NCBI GenBank assembly: GCA_000787465.1
Contig: JSYX01000195.1
Coordinates: 1-56,982, forward strand
From: Thermomucor indicae-seudaticae
Lineage: Eukaryota; Mucoromycota; Mucoromycetes; Mucorales; Lichtheimiaceae
Length of the DNA stretch: 56,982 bases
Direction of reading: 5' to 3'
The position numbers and the translations under genes were made by a program. Positions 35,400 through 46,339 of the stretch are shown here, piece by piece. Numbering within the stretch: the stretch's first letter is position 1; every line of letters begins with the position of its first letter. The notes under the pieces are model-generated. The model searched no databases. It had not been told where the DNA came from and was given only the letters and a program-made list of their open reading frames with translations.

Positions 35400-35947
35400 A
35401 TGGCTGGTATAGGACTGATGCGAGGACAAAAAAAAAACCAGACCGAGATTACGTCAACTCATAAAATGATATTGTGCACGTAATAGCTCCAGTGGTCCGT
35501 GTTGGTGTTGGATGCTTCGTAACGCGCGAAACAGCTAGCGGCCTGCAGATTCTGATTGGTAAACGCAAGGGATCACATGGCACGGGTTCTTGGCAATTGC
35601 CTGGAGGACATTTAGAGTTCAATGAGACGTTTGAAGAATGCGCAAAACGTGAAGTTCTCGAAGAAACCAATCTGGAGGTTGACCAGCTTGAGTTTCTGAC
35701 CGCCACCAATGATATAATGCCTCAAGACAACAAGCACTATGTGACAATCTTCATGCGCGGCAGAGCAAAGAATCCGGATCAAGTAAAGGTGATGGAACCT
35801 GAAAAGTTGGACGGCGAATGGAATTGGGTTTATTCAAAGGACCTTGAAAGCTATACCCCTTTGTTTGTGCCTCTGCAGAATCTCATTGCAACCAGGCAGA
35901 CCATCATCGAACGATTTGGTAGCCATGTCCGTAGTTCCGAAGTCTGA
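35400..35947 (+). CDS. Nudix hydrolase, NUDT15/MTH2-like
   Basis: A 155-aa Nudix protein. The first coding exon is only 7 nt (35400-35406, Met-Ala plus one base); an 80-nt intron follows and exon 2 is 35487-35947. The join gives MAAPVVRVGVGCFV, the normal N-terminus of NUDT15-like proteins. Without it the frame has no ATG. The Nudix box GGHLEFNETFEECAKREVLE then ETNLEV fits G-x5-E-x7-REU-x-EE-x-G/N-U. NUDT15 enzymes hydrolyse modified nucleoside triphosphates; the exact substrate here is inferred. WVYSKDLESY near the end is also typical of the subgroup. Confidence 0.9.
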
Positions 35948-36046
35948 CTTTGTCCGGGCGTCTCGCTGATCACCAGTGTTGCAATGCTGAACCCTTTCTG
36001 TGACCTATGGTTGTTAACAAACTAAGATAGCTGCGTCTGTGAAGTG

Positions 36047-36358
36047 TTATCGAGGACATTGTCCCTTGTTTGCTTGGAACTTCTTCGGAAAGGTTGTAAA
36101 GGCTTGCCTGGTTCTGATAAAATCGAAAGAACACCTATAAGCGATATGTTTAAGAGCGCCCACCCTGTTACGATTGAGGGTTGCGGTCTGATGCTCGGGA
36201 CATCCAGGGTTTGGGCAGTGTTTCGCTCTGTTAGCTTTCTTGGTCCTGCCATTTCTGACATACACGTGCGGCTCCAGTCTTTCAAAGCAGCAGGGACAAG
36301 TAATACTTGATCTGAGTTCGCCTGTCAAGTGAAGTTCATATTCTGTTCTATGCTCTGG
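36047..36358 (-). pseudogene. Possible C-terminal fragment of a TnpB/Fanzor-like (OrfB zinc-ribbon) transposon protein
   Basis: A minus-strand frame of about 100 codons, with no upstream Met and a stop just before it. It has two Cys pairs, ITCPCCFERLEPHVY and AKHCPNPGCPEHQ, followed by LNRNRVGALKHIAY. This is the layout of the zinc ribbon plus final RuvC motif (R-D-x-x-A/G-A-x-N-I) of TnpB/Fanzor nucleases. Here the usual Asp reads Asn, and only the C-terminus is present. Adjacent minus-strand sequence to about 36500 stays open in another frame with stops. I read it as a decayed mobile-element relic. Resemblance is by motif only. Confidence 0.35.
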
Positions 36359-36539
36359 GCATGACCTTTATGGGGCAATTCATTGGTTGCCATTTTCCAA
36401 CCTAATACGCTATGTTGGGACGCGGACTACCAAGTTTCTTTGCATCTCCTTTGTCGCTGGGTATAGCTATGGCTAGCTTCTGATCCCTGTGCAAATTTGC
36501 AGGAATAAAGCGATAACATCGAACCAAGGCGATCCCTTA

Positions 36540-36625
36540 TAGAGTCAAATCCTATTGGCTATGGTTGCCACCGACACAATTGGTGAGCCAAAGATTTGGC
36601 CTTACAGGCTGCGGAGTATAAAAAA
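36540..36625 (+). promoter_or_regulatory. Promoter elements of the DUF3020 gene
   Basis: Two inverted CCAAT boxes (CTATTGGCTA near 36552 and CAATTGGTGA near 36578) precede a TATA-like GAGTATAAAAAAG near 36614-36626, about 170 bp upstream of the start at 36790. Position and orientation suit the downstream gene. Confidence 0.45.
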
Positions 36626-36789
36626 GATTTTTTTGCGGCTGCAACGTCATGCGGTTTTTGATTGGTGGAGTGTTTTTGTATGTTCTTCCTCTGTGGAAGG
36701 AAAAAAGCCTTAACGTTCTCTTGTTTTTTTCTCTTCCTTCTGTTTATTTAAGCTTCTGGGTCAACAAGAGAAGAAGCGCATAAAGAACA

Positions 36790-38109
36790 ATGGGAGACCA
36801 TCAAACGGATATTCAAAAAGACGCTTTGGCTGCAGCAGTGCGCAGTTTTCAGCAGTCTACTGGCGAGAACAATAATACACCTGACGTGACTAGTAGTAGT
36901 CCCACGCCGTCCTCTTCGGCGTTCCAGCCATACCCGCAACAATTCCACGAAGCTATGCTGGCGGCGGTCAACAGTCACGGCGTTGCTGCCTTTTCACCTC
37001 AAGGACTGATGGCAGCTGCCGCTGCTGCGGCGGCCGCGGCGGCAGCAGCAGCAGCAGCCGCAACATCGAATGGAGTTCAATTACAGAATCCTCAGCCACA
37101 ACAACCACAGCAACAGCAACGACCGTCAAGGACACAGCAAGACATTGATTATGCGAAAAGAGACAGTATTCGTGCAGCCAACAGAGAACGAAAGAAGAAA
37201 TGGCGTATTCATAATGAAGAAAGAAGTAAGTAGTTTCATGTTCCCTCACCCCGGATTAAACAACCGAAACCGGCACTAACGGTTGATCACAGACAAGGAC
37301 AATGATCTCCGCTGTCGTGTCAATAAACGGGCGACAAAGTTGTTTGGACCTGGCGATAGTGAAGCTAAACGAATCTGGGCAGCTGAAGAGTTCGAGAAAA
37401 GACGACAGAAACGGATGGAGAAAGAGCGCAGAAAGAACATGATAGACAACGTCATGAGTGTGCCCGGTAGACCGTCAGCTACAAAGCAATCTAAACGACA
37501 ACAACCACCGCAACAAACACCGGAGCAAACAGCTGCGGCGAATGCAGCAGCAACAGCAGCAGCATCCGCGGTAACATCAGAACCGATGCCATTCTATCAG
37601 CCGGCACCAGTTGTTGATCCAACTGCAGCAGCCAAGATGTTTGAATTTCCTCCAGATTTGCAACGGCAGTTGCTGGAACAACTGAATAACATGATTGTAA
37701 GTGAAAGAAAGAAGGATCGACTGTAAGAGCTTCTTTTGCTGACCGTTTGTTTTTGTGGTTACAGGCACTCACCAATGCTGGGAAACTGCCACCTCTTGGA
37801 GAGTTTCCGCAGACATCAGAACAACAACAACAACAACAAGCATCCACATCCGAGTCACAGTCAGCACCACAGCAGGAAACACAGCAAAACGCGACGACCG
37901 AGACTTCTAATGATGTTACGCAAGCGGAAGGTCAACGAGAAGATTCAGCAGGCAGTAGTAGCAGTGCTTCAAACAGCGGACGCAATTCGCCAACGCAAAA
38001 TACCAGCGATGAGCAAAAAGAAGACGAAAAGCAAGGAGAAAAGAAGCCTGAATATCCCATGGATGCTGTCATGACGTTAATGCAACTCAATGCAGGTTGG
38101 CGGCAGTAA
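36790..38109 (+). CDS. DUF3020-domain protein, poly-Ala/poly-Gln rich
   Basis: A fungal DUF3020 protein of unknown function, probably nuclear. Exons 36790-37225, 37293-37696 and 37765-38109 give 394 aa. The basic DUF3020 core spans the first intron: RAANRERKKKWRIHNEER then NKDNDLRCRVNKRATKLFG, followed by the helical EEFEKRRQKRMEKERRKN. The core is flanked by a pure run of 17 or more Ala (about residues 75-92), Gln-rich segments and an acidic Ser-rich tail. Ala and Gln codons in the runs are mixed, arguing against simple recent triplet slippage. Composition suggests a transcription-related factor, but this is inference. Confidence 0.85.
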
Positions 38110-38298
38110 AACGGTTAACCATGTTATTGTTGTTTAGTGTCTCTCAGTCATACTTCCCTTTTCTTGCCCTCCCCTCTTTCTAGCACCATCGTCCCCCGTT
38201 TTGTTCCCACAGACAATACAAAAGTTTCTGCATGCCTCCACATTCCCAATCGTAAATAACTTTATTCATCCTGAATTCCAATGGCATGGGTAAATAGG

Positions 38299-39234
38299 TC
38301 ATTTCTTGTTGAAAAGACCTTTCTGAAGCCACTTTGGTACATTGCCTGGCTTTTTCGATGAAGAGGAAGCTGATGACGAGGAGGATGCTGGCGACTGTTT
38401 CGCGGAGTCACTACTATCGTCGTTTCCGGAAGGAACTGAAGGAGATGGTAGTGGTTGCATCATGTCAAGGTATGTCTGAGATAGGGCCGAAGTAACTTTC
38501 AATGAAAACGGTGTGAGAGAAACAGGGCTACAATACAATTAGTGCAAGCTATATACCTCGTTGATCGGGATCTGCTTTATCCAGCCAGACAAAGGTAACA
38601 TTGGACGCGGGTGCCAATCCAGCCTTGAACAAATTGATTTCAGGGTCGACGAGTTTGGTACGAGGAGGGAGACAGAGGAGAAATTTGCGTTCGGGAGTAG
38701 CTAGCGTAGATCGTACAAAATCGTAGACATCGCCCACTATATAAAAAGTCGAAATATAGGACATGCCATTATTTTTACTTTGATGAGAACATACCTTTTT
38801 CTTTTGTTAGAAAGACTGCCTGCAAAATGGTGCTGTCGGGAAACCGTACGCGGATCGTGGTTTTAGGGTACTTTTTCATCCGTTCTTGTTCCTCTGCGTT
38901 ACGGAGTTTCTGGGTCATCAATGGCCTATTATCAACTCGCTCTTATAAGCTGTTTGCTGTACCTTCAATATATGGAAAGCTTTTCTTTACCGATTTTCCA
39001 ACTTTTCTCGGTATGCCACTTGAGACTTGTATAAACTCTTTATCTCATTCGGTGTCAACTTGTAAAACGACTCTGGCATTTCTACTAAGCAAAAGGTAAA
39101 TCGATGAGAAAAAAAGAAGCAAGGCACATGTTATATAGCTCGTTGCGGCTACCAATGGCTGGCGCATTTGCCGGTGGATTGAACACCTTGACTTGTCGAT
39201 CCAAAGGCTCTGCGTGCTCATTTTGAGAGTCCAT
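38299..39234 (-). CDS. UBX4: UBX-domain protein, TUG/Ubx4-like, Cdc48 cofactor
   Basis: UBX proteins recruit the Cdc48/p97 ATPase. Five exons, 39234-39153, 39081-38991, 38925-38795, 38736-38557 and 38495-38299, sum to 226 aa. It opens with EPLDRQVKVFNPP, matching the segment just before the UBX region in TUG/ASPSCR1. Then come PESFYKLTPNEIKSLYKSQV, the charged helix KLRNAEEQERMKKYP and the UBX fold (TTIRVRFPDSTILQAVFLTK then VGDVYDFVRSTLATPERKF). A Ser-rich tail ends in WLQKGLFNKK. The N-terminal ubiquitin-like domain of full-length TUG/Ubx4 is not found, so either exons upstream of 39234 were missed or the gene is a short form. Confidence 0.8.
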
Positions 39235-40185
39235 CGATTTGCAACCTTGTTAGAAAGTTGTTGAAGCTGCCAGAAATTGTTTCCAAAAAAGACGGGCGCA
39301 GCCAAGGCTTGATTTGATTGGCTTGTACCTTTGTGCCTTGAAGCATGATGCTCCTTAATTGTATACGTGAACTTGGCATTACTCTTTCCAATAATCCGTT
39401 GCTGTGGGATTCGTCGTATAAAAGCCGTGATAAATAATTGAATCTATTTCTGCAGAACCTCCCACAGACGCGTTCCTATTAAGCAAAAGGACATGCAACA
39501 TGGAAAATTCGATCGATCTTGTGGCCCGATCTCAACAGAAGATGTGCCCAACTCAGTTCTGAAAGATACGCCAAGTAATTTGCACAATGGCGCCATGATT
39601 CCCGCAAAAATGCATTCTGGGGCTAACCCAGTTTGTTCACAAAGAGTACGCCAACCGCCAAAAATTGAGATCCACTGTATGAGCAAGTCCATCCCGTTTT
39701 AGGTAGGTGCTGCATTCAACTGGACGCGGTCGTGGAACCCAAATCTTCTGTTAGACCGCAAGCGAAACCAAGGAAACGCCCAAACGTTCTCAGACGAAAT
39801 TTCGCAGAAACACAAAGATAGACACTTTAAGTTGTTGGATGCTAGAAAGACAACCCGTCTCACATGGTCTCGGACCAACCAATCAGGGTAACAGGTCAGG
39901 ACTTGGTTACCCTGACCGTATCTTTGAGAATGACATTCTCCATGCTCTCTGGGAGGGAAACAATGCAAGGTAGCTCAGTGGGTTCCTCATATTCATCTCG
40001 GAATGCAATCTGGAAAATATTCTCGTGATGATAGACTTGTAGAATAATTTATTCTGTTGGATATGTGAGACCAGAAAAAGGAAGTTTGACAACAAACATA
40101 TGACAAATGTCAAACATATGGCGTATTCTCAGATATTTAAAGCTTCTCTTTACAGTTTTCTTCCGGCTTCTGCACGCTCAAAGCT
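39235..40185. other. Intergenic region
   Basis: No gene is supported. A plus-strand TATA-like TATAAAAGC near 39418 precedes a small frame (39493-39702) with no family match. Missing 5' exons of the UBX gene could also lie here. The end near 40185 is the promoter of the peptidase gene. Confidence 0.35.
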
Positions 40186-42750
40186 ATGGGCAACAGTAAG
40201 GAAACCGAATCTCTTGAGCCACCTCGAGGAACCCCTATCGAGGTAATAAGTCACCGGTATCCCCGCATCCCTCGGGAAGAAGAAACCACACTACTGCTGC
40301 ATGAAAAGCAAAAGCCTCTCAGAAAGAAGACGCGTTATTTAGCCCAGGAGCAACAAGAAGGATGGTCGCTCTTTCAGGTCGTCAAGCTTACGCTGACCAT
40401 GTTCTTTGTCTGTTCGACCGTCCTATTCATCAGTCGTTTCGTCTTTATGTACAACCTTGTACACTACAGTAAGCTCTTTCTCTTTTCCGTGTTATTGTGC
40501 AGTGTGATTCACAGACGGAAAAGCCATGCCCGAACAGGACGCCATTGAGCTCTTGAAAGTCCTTCCATCGAGTGAATCTATTCGTGCCTTTTTCCATCAA
40601 TCTGCATCCATGACCCATTTGGCAGGTACAGCCAACGACAAGGCACATGCAGAATGGATCCGTGACAAGTTTATTGAGTTTGGCATCGCTGATACCACCA
40701 TCGAGACTTACTGGCCGCTGCTTAACTATCCCCTGCAACGACGACTGGCTATTGTCGAAGGGCCTCAAGAGCTATTGTATGAAGCATCTTTGCACGAACC
40801 ACCGCTTGGTCCAGAGACCACGAGTGACAGCGTGCCGACGTTCCATGGTAAAGTATAGCAAAGAAAAACATAAGCAAGATCGCTTATGGGATGAATGAGA
40901 AAGGCTACTCTTGGAATGGCAATGTGACTGGACCCGTAGTCTACGCGCATTATGGACGAATCAAAGACTTCCAGTTCCTGGCTTCCAAGGGCGTCAACTT
41001 CACGGGCGCCATAGCTCTTATGCGCAACGGTAGATTGTCGCGTGGCCTGAAGATCAAGGCAGCCGAATCCTTTGGGTGCATCGGTGCGCTTCTCTACTCG
41101 GATCCCTTTGACGATGGTCCTTTCAACAAGACAACTGAGAATGGCGAGCCTGCCCAGCCCTATCCACTGGGTCCATGGTAATAAAAAAACGACTTTTTGA
41201 AGCGAAGAAGTTGCCTTATGGAGCTTTTTATAGGCGACCGTCCACGTCCGTTGAACGCGGCACGGTGCACTATCTATCAATTCACCCAGGCGATCCCCTG
41301 ACGCCAGGCTACCCTGCCACTGAGACTGCCAGTCGACTCGCTTTAAACGAAACAACGGCGATGCCTCGTATCCCGTCGCTTCCCATTTCCTGGGCCGACG
41401 CACAACCCTTGCTGAAAGCAACAGAAAACTATGGTGTCCAGTCAGTAACGCAGGGTGATGTCAAGTACTTTAGCGGCCCGAGTCAAGCGCTCATCAACCT
41501 GGTCAATATCAACGAGTACAAGATCACGAGCATCTCTAACGTTATTGGGCGAATCCCGGGCAAACAAGAACCTGATCGCATCGTTATCATTGGCAATCAT
41601 CGTGACGCCTGGGGATACGGTGCTGCTGACCCTTCGTCTGGAACGGCTGTCATGGTAGAGACAAGAAAATAGATACAGGCAAGCGGATGCATGGATCATG
41701 TTCACTGATTCCTTTTTGTTCTAGATGGAAATTGCACGCGTGTTTGGCATGATGCTCGAACGCGGCTGGCGACCACGCCGTACAATCATCCTCGCATCCT
41801 GGGACGCAGAAGAATACGGCACGGTCGGGTCCACTGAATGGGTTGAAGATCACAAGACCTGGCTCCAAGACCAAGCGATCGCATACATTAATGTCGACAC
41901 GGCCGTCACAGGTCCCCACTTCAGTGCGCGATCATCGCCGCTGCTCAACCAACTCTTGTATGAGGTGACAGACCAAGTGGTCGACCCTCGAACGAGCCAG
42001 ACGGTCCTGGAAGCATGGAAGAAGCAGCAGGAGCAGAAACGTCATACGGAGGATGATGACCTAGCGTATCCGCTCGCCAGCCCACTCGGTGCAGGATCAG
42101 ACTTCGTCGCCTTCATGGACCACGCCGGTATCTCGAGCATGACCATGAGCTTTCGCGGCGACAGTTATGGCGTCTATCACAGCAACTACGACAGCATCTA
42201 TTGGATGGAAGCCTTTGGCGATCCAACCTTTGAATATCACACAACGCTGGCCCGTATTTGGGGTCTTGCCACATTCCGGCTCGCGAACGACATGTTGCTT
42301 CCGATGCAACCGCTCGATTATGCCAATGAGCTTAGTAGGTACGCTTCCCACATTAGCAGTAAGCAAGGCTGTCTCGCGCTGCCCGATCTCTCTGCCGCCG
42401 TCGCTGCGTTTCAAGAACGTGCGATCCGATTTGACAAGATGCTTCGCAGGTGCCGACACCAGCTTGATGTCAAGAAACATTATTCCAAGAAACTCAAGAA
42501 GCACGTGGCCCAGGCCAACGAGCGCTTGTATCAGCTAGAACGCGCATTCATTGATTCGGAAGGCCTTCCGGGACGTCCCTGGTACAAACACGTTGTTTAT
42601 GCACCAGGTCTATGGACAGGCTACTCCGTCCAGGTGTTCCCAGCCATCACTGAAGCCATGCAAGGTGATGATCCGAAGTTTACGCGAGAAATGGAAGAAA
42701 GAGCCGCCAAACGCGTAGGAAATGCCCTTCGTCTCTTGAGAGGCCAATAG
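40186..42750 (+). CDS. Glutamate carboxypeptidase II-like M28 metallopeptidase, type II membrane protein
   Basis: A member of the PSMA/transferrin-receptor/Vps70 family. Exons 40186-40468, 40515-40847, 40904-41177, 41234-41654 and 41725-42750 sum to 778 aa. A cytosolic tail of about 70 residues is followed by one membrane span (LTLTMFFVCSTVLFISRFVF). A PA domain includes NVTGPVVYAHYG. The M28 catalytic domain keeps the zinc and catalytic residues: GNHRDAWGYGAADPSSG (His, Asp), WDAEEYG (Glu pair), AYINVDTA (Asp) and SYGVYHSNYDS (His). A C-terminal dimerisation domain ends in ALRLLRGQ. It should therefore be an active peptidase of the secretory or vacuolar system. The third exon acceptor is AAG (40901-40903), the only choice restoring FHGYSWNGNVTG. 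Confidence 0.93.
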
Positions 42751-44944
42751 GATGATTTCCTGGATGAAGATAGCCTTGAATGAGCTTCATGTGCTGTAAT
42801 ATCTATATGTGTGAGTGTATATGAGTTGAAAAGGTACATGTTGTTGTACAGTGTTGGTCTACTATATTTGAAACGAAAAATCGCGCCGACTGCACTGCTT
42901 CTTTGCAACTGGCACGTATCTCTTGTGGCGGTCCCTCATCCACCTGCCTCCACGACGGGCGTGACCTTTGAGTCTACTGCCAACACATGTGCCTTGGGCA
43001 CCAGTCACAAGGACTGGCACGATCTTTTCGTTCCGAGGCTTTCGAGCGACGTCCACGAAGTAGCGACGTTCCTTGGCGCAGGTTTGGTGATAAATGCGCT
43101 GTTTAAGGTATTCAGCTGTCCGTCTCTCGTTCATCGCTCTTTTTGAGTAATGCAATGCGTGCCGACAACCTATCACGCATCTTAACATTCGGCTGACGGG
43201 CTATAGAAGTGATCTCAACGCCTACGTTTAACGCTTCTGCCGTTTGCGATATCGTCTGCGCTGCTTTTAAACTGTTGGTCCCTTACTTCTGGATGCGACT
43301 AAATAGGGACGGATGGGCATGATTATAATATTGTTGTCATACAGTATCCGCCTTAATTCAACATACAAGTTAGTGAAAAGCTGAGCATGCTAGGATTAAA
43401 CTTTACTTACAACCTCAAGAAAGTATTTATGCCTCTGATTGTCTTTTAGCCGCTTTGACACCCTGCTGAGCGCCAGCTGCTCGTCTTTTAGTGACGCGGG
43501 TGACCACTTGCGTTCTTACCCCAGTGCTATCTTCTTTGCGCACAGTTTCTCCTTCCCTCGCATTCTGGCAGTGAGTTTGTTGCACTTTCTGATGCGCTTT
43601 TTCAGGAGCCGACGTTTCTCACCTTAATTTCTGTGACGCTTAGTTAACCGGTTCAAGCTGGTTTATTGAGAAGAAAAGGGATAATTCATCAGTAAACGGA
43701 TCTAGCGATAATATTCATAATGCTCGCTTTTTGTGTGAAGAGACAGAAACGGGTTAAAGAGAGAAAAGATAGAAGAAACAAAACGAACTAGCAAAAGTAG
43801 CAATACACGGGAATCCGTGAGACCTAGCGACGCGGATCTTCAGCAAAAGCTTGAAATTAAGCGTCGTCCAGATTATTTCAAATCGAATCAAACTATTTAC
43901 TGCCTCACAGAGCTATCCTTTGCTCCACGGCTTTTGTTTGCACTGAGTGTAGGGGATACTATGCTGGGTCATACAAGGAAAAGCAAAAGAAGGAATGGAG
44001 GCAAGGCCTAGTGATAGACACGGCTACCAGTTTTTCGACTGACTTGGTCACTGTGGTATGGTGCATTCATTTTATAACCTGCAAAACTTTATTTTGTTTC
44101 AATTTCAAGATTTCAAACCCCGAATACGTTTTTAGAAGACCGGTATATAACTCCATGATTCCGTTGGTCATGGGTTACCAATCCTACGATGTGATTTGAA
44201 AGCGCGACACGAGAATTTGTCGACTTCAATGCGGCTTCTTCTGCATTCATGCCTTCACTATGCACTTTAATGTAGCGCCATTAGCTGTTGTAGAGCTTCC
44301 ACAATGCTTGGCAGAGTACAGAAAGCGGAAGTTTTTGGCTTGCATGGATGCAAAAGTGTAATCACATTTTAGCCGCCCCTCCCATTTAGCAGCACTCCAG
44401 TAACGCTCCACTCAACTGCATTCGCAATGGAATTTTCGAGAAGCCTGCAATATATGCACCGCAGCTTCAGCCTCTTCGCAAATGACCGACTTGTGTTCTC
44501 TCAAACCAGGCTGCGTAAGTACACGATACTGAGCACAGCACTGATTATTTTTGGAAAGCTCCTTTATTTCTTGCACAATTTTCGCGACTTTCTGGCGCGC
44601 ACTTCGAGGTTGCATAGCTGCTTTGTAAGCGAAAAAGCCTTCACAACACTTCACTCCACTTCGCTCTATGAAAACATAAACTGTGTTACACAAGGGGGAC
44701 GGAAATTTCAAACCTCGAACCGGAAAGGCTTGTGTTTCAATTCAGGGCCTGCCCCAGCTTAAAGTGGCCATCACCGACCAATTTCAACTGCTAATAAAAA
44801 CTTATTTTTATACGAAAACAAAAAAGTTAAGCCATAATAACTGTTATAAATCGCCTTCCCAACATATGTTATGGCTTCGTTTTGTATAGCAATAATTTTT
44901 GGGGAAGTTATTAGCGTTCAAAGTTGACCCAATTTTTGCTGGTT
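42751..44944. other. About 2.2 kb without a recognisable gene
   Basis: Frames at 42811-43146, 43439-43627, 44011-44199 and 44412-44762 are short and lack family motifs, splice-linked extensions or clear starts. The sequence turns AT-rich toward 44800-44930. I see no tRNA, rRNA or transposon ends. Confidence 0.45.
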
Positions 44945-45660
44945 TTAAACTGAATGCACCATAGGGTCATTCATTACCACGTCAGCGGCGGTTTGCGCTT
45001 GGGCACGGGCTTTTTCTTTTTTCCAGGCAATGGAGACAGCTGACCACCGAGACTTAAGATCGAATTCTTGGATTGCATGATGTAGGTGACATAGGGCCCG
45101 GGACAATTCTTCTAAATAGCGAGCATGATCCCCATGGCTATGAGGTTATCGTAAAAGCGGTTCCGAAGGGCACGGAGAGTCCGACTAGGATCGGCCAGGT
45201 CGTTATGTCTTTGCCAGCAAGCTTTTTGGCTTCGAGAGCTTGATCGAGAAAAGTTCGCCGGGTTGACTCAATCGACTGATTGATCTTATTGAGGGCGTTG
45301 GATCGTTCCTCCTCGATAGTTACGGAGGTATCGAAGGCGCATAATGACATGCCAGGGATGGCGGCCAAAATGAAACGGTAAAGCATGATGCGCTTCTAAC
45401 TTGTTAATCAATATTGCCTCAGTTTTCCTAACCTTGAAATCGTTACCTTATCGAATGTTTTGCGTGGAACCCTGTTTTGATCTACTTGTTGGTCATCGTT
45501 TCCCTTGCTTTTCTCTCTGCGCTTTTGTTTGGACTTGGCTTCTTTTTCGAACAGTTGCTTGATTATAGCAATCAAATGCTCTCGAAATACGACGTTGAGC
45601 TCGATGTCAGTCAGCTTGTGCTTTGCACGAAGTTTGGGCAATGGTATCAACATCAGAAAG
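44945..45660 (-). pseudogene. Frame-broken coding sequence of unknown family
   Basis: Protein-like sequence runs along the minus strand but switches frame. One frame gives MLIPLPKLRAKHKLTDIELN and a basic helix, then an intron of about 50 nt (acceptor TTAG) leads into FILAAIPGMSLCAFDTSV and IEEERSNALNKINQSIESTR. Around 45190 the sense moves to another frame (RHNDLADPSRTLRALRNRFY), and near 45130 to a third (HGDHARYLEELSRALCHLHH) ending at the stop at 44945. No normal-sized intron explains the two shifts, so two frameshifts are likely. I do not recognise the family. The frame at 45715-45936 could be a further upstream piece. Confidence 0.4.
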
Positions 45661-45936
45661 AAAGACTTTAATTGCCAATGATATTATTTTTGTAGGCGTC
45701 TACTCCGACTTTCATTATGCTTTAAACCTGTGAAGATTTATCGTCCGATAGCAAATCACCGCAAGTTGAAGATCTTTGTCGACTCCTTCACTCTGTCGAA
45801 CTCTGCTCACTCTTTCGTCGCGCATCCCCCTCCCCTCAAAAGATATCTTCGGCCTTTTTGACTTTCTCCGTAAGACTGACCCCTCCAGCAGACGCTCGTC
45901 TTCTGCATGGACACGGCTAGCGACGTGACCCTCCAA

Positions 45937-46339
45937 TTGTGTCTTTCGCTTTACCGGCCCGCCCCCTTGTTGTCCCTTTCCCGACGCATTCCTTCAATGG
46001 TACACACGGTTGGGTTACTATGAACATGAGATCAGAATACAATTGGATCTCAAAGGACCTTACTGTCTTCTTGTCTACTGCGTGCGAACAAAAGTCACTG
46101 CAAATATCATCTTTCTGGTTTCACTGCCACAACAACCATAGTGCTGCGAGCACCAGATAACGGACGCATAAGCTTACTGCTCAAGCGCACAAATGCTTTA
46201 ATTTGAGCGCAAAAACTACGTCGATCACAGCGTATACATGATCGTACGCGAAGCAAAAAAAACAGGGACAAATGCAAATCTGGTGCCAGCACCTGCGCCA
46301 ACCGTTTTTATCCCAACGCGAAATCGAAGGAGAAATCCT
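45937..46339. other. Intergenic gap
   Basis: About 400 bp with no gene seen; AT-balanced sequence without evident motifs. It includes the presumed 3' end of the OLA1-like gene. Confidence 0.4.

Noticed and set aside
36790..38109. Poly-Ala and poly-Gln runs as recent triplet expansions
   Set aside because: Codons within the runs are mixed, which argues for older, selected homopolymers.
39968..40000. tRNA D-arm-like GGTAGCTCAGTGGG
   Set aside because: No matching anticodon stem, T-arm or acceptor stem follows within tRNA length.
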